From CAYMUC01 sp964393535 (lineage in GTDB: Bacteria; Actinomycetota; Acidimicrobiia; Acidimicrobiales; Ilumatobacteraceae), in contig CAYMUC010000042.1 in assembly GCA_964393535.1 (NCBI GenBank), forward strand, positions 1 through 23,012: a stretch of 23,012 nucleotides of DNA. Reading direction: 5' to 3'. The stretch's first letter is position 1; the number at the start of each line of letters is the position of its first letter. A program made the position numbers and the translations under genes. Shown one piece after another: positions 22,343 to 23,012 of this stretch. The notes beneath the pieces were generated by a model that was not told the origin of the DNA, did no database searches, and saw only the letters and a program-made list of their open reading frames with translations.

Positions 22343-23012
22343 GTGAGCGACGACCTGTTCTCCGCGGCGGCGGCCCAACGCCTACGCGCCCAGGCACCGC
22401 TGGCAGCGAGGCTGCGACCCCGCACCCTCGACGACGTCGTCGGTCAGGCGCATCTCGTTGGCCCGGGGCGACCGTTGCGGCGCTTGGTGGAGAAGGATCG
22501 CGTCACCTCGGCGTTGCTGTGGGGGCCACCCGGTACGGGTAAGACCACCCTTGCGCTGGCCATCGCGGGTTCCACCTCGGCCACCTTCGAGCAACTGTCG
22601 GCGGTGTCGGCCGGCGTCAAAGACGTTCGAGAGGTGATCGAACGCGCCCGGCAACGCCTTGGTGAGCACGGGCGGCGCACCCTTCTGTTCCTCGACGAGA
22701 TCCACCGGTTCTCCAAGTCGCAGCAGGATGCCTTGCTTCCTTCGGTGGAGGACGGCACCATCGTGCTCATCGGTGCCACCACCGAGAATCCGTTCTTCGA
22801 GGTGAACGCACCACTGCGCAGTCGATCCACGCTGTTCCGGTTGGAACCGTTGCAGCGTGCCGACATCGTGACGCTGATCCAGCGAGGACTCGAGGCCGAG
22901 GGCACCGGCGCCACCGAGGATGCCGTGGCGCGACTCGCCGATCGTGCCGGCGGTGATGGTCGCCAGGTGCTGACTGCCCTCGAGGTGGCATGCGCGCTGG
23001 CGCGTCCGGGCG
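22343..23012 (+). CDS. rarA: Replication-associated recombination ATPase RarA/MgsA (5' part, cut by window end)
   Basis: The visible 223 codons encode an AAA+ ATPase of the clamp-loader-like RarA (MgsA, WRNIP1) family that acts at stalled replication forks. APLAARLRPRTLDDVVGQAHLVGPG is the family lead-in. Walker A is GPPGTGKTT at 61-69, Walker B is LLFLDEIHRFSKSQQDALLP (D118, E119), the sensor region is LIGATTENPFFEVNAPLRSRS, and GGDGRQVLTALEVA begins the lid helices. This distinguishes it from RuvB. The C-terminal half lies outside the window. GTG 22343 follows TACCGT by seven bases. Its place after aspS recalls Bacillus, where the rarA homologue (yrvN) is near aspS. Confidence 0.93.
   Translation, partial: MSDDLFSAAAAQRLRAQAPLAARLRPRTLDDVVGQAHLVGPGRPLRRLVEKDRVTSALLWGPPGTGKTTLALAIAGSTSATFEQLSAVSAGVKDVREVIERARQRLGEHGRRTLLFLDEIHRFSKSQQDALLPSVEDGTIVLIGATTENPFFEVNAPLRSRSTLFRLEPLQRADIVTLIQRGLEAEGTGATEDAVARLADRAGGDGRQVLTALEVACALARPG

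Overview
This is a GC-rich, gene-dense chromosomal window whose gene content points to an actinobacterium outside the mycobacteria and streptomycetes, most plausibly class Acidimicrobiia. The reasons are a phosphatidylinositol-mannoside (PIM) acyltransferase and a PimA-type mannosyltransferase, an F420-type luciferase-like oxidoreductase, many GTG starts, and apparent leaderless promoters. The class assignment is an inference. No tRNA, rRNA, CRISPR, insertion sequence or phage gene was seen, and no stretch longer than about 65 bases lacks a gene.

Layout: (1) 1-3920, PIM lipid region: the tail of an upstream gene, a PatA-like acyltransferase, a DUF4239-type membrane protein, an opposite-strand luciferase-like oxidoreductase, and pimA. 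(2) 3948-6387, three-gene envelope unit: LemA, an HtpX/M48-like membrane protein that has lost its zinc site, and a DUF3048 lipoprotein. (3) 6426-9233: pdxS and pdxT (vitamin B6 synthesis), yebC, and a peroxiredoxin. (4) 9288-11435: ruvC-ruvA-ruvB (Holliday junction processing). (5) 11447-16466: queA and tgt (tRNA queuosine), then yajC-secD-secF (Sec translocon accessory complex). (6) 16483-22313: apt, a bifunctional Rel (ppGpp) enzyme, hisS and aspS. (7) 22343 to the window end: the 5' part of rarA. All genes except the oxidoreductase at 1832-2734 are on the + strand.

The order ruvAB-queA-tgt-yajC-secDF-apt-rel-hisS-aspS-rarA resembles the Bacillus order, while patA-pimA...pdxS-pdxT-yebC...ruvCAB...secDF-apt-rel resembles Mycobacterium. 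The window therefore looks like an old housekeeping backbone with a few local insertions. Within units, genes are tightly coupled (GTGA/ATGA overlaps). At most unit starts a TANNNT hexamer lies 6-8 bases before the start codon, as expected for leaderless mRNAs.

The most unusual items are the LemA-linked M48 pseudopeptidase at 4502-5251, the recurrent leaderless-promoter signature, and two perfect palindromes in the short gap before the peroxiredoxin. I saw no clear evidence of a wholly new multi-gene system. The LemA / dead-HtpX / DUF3048 trio is the best candidate for one.
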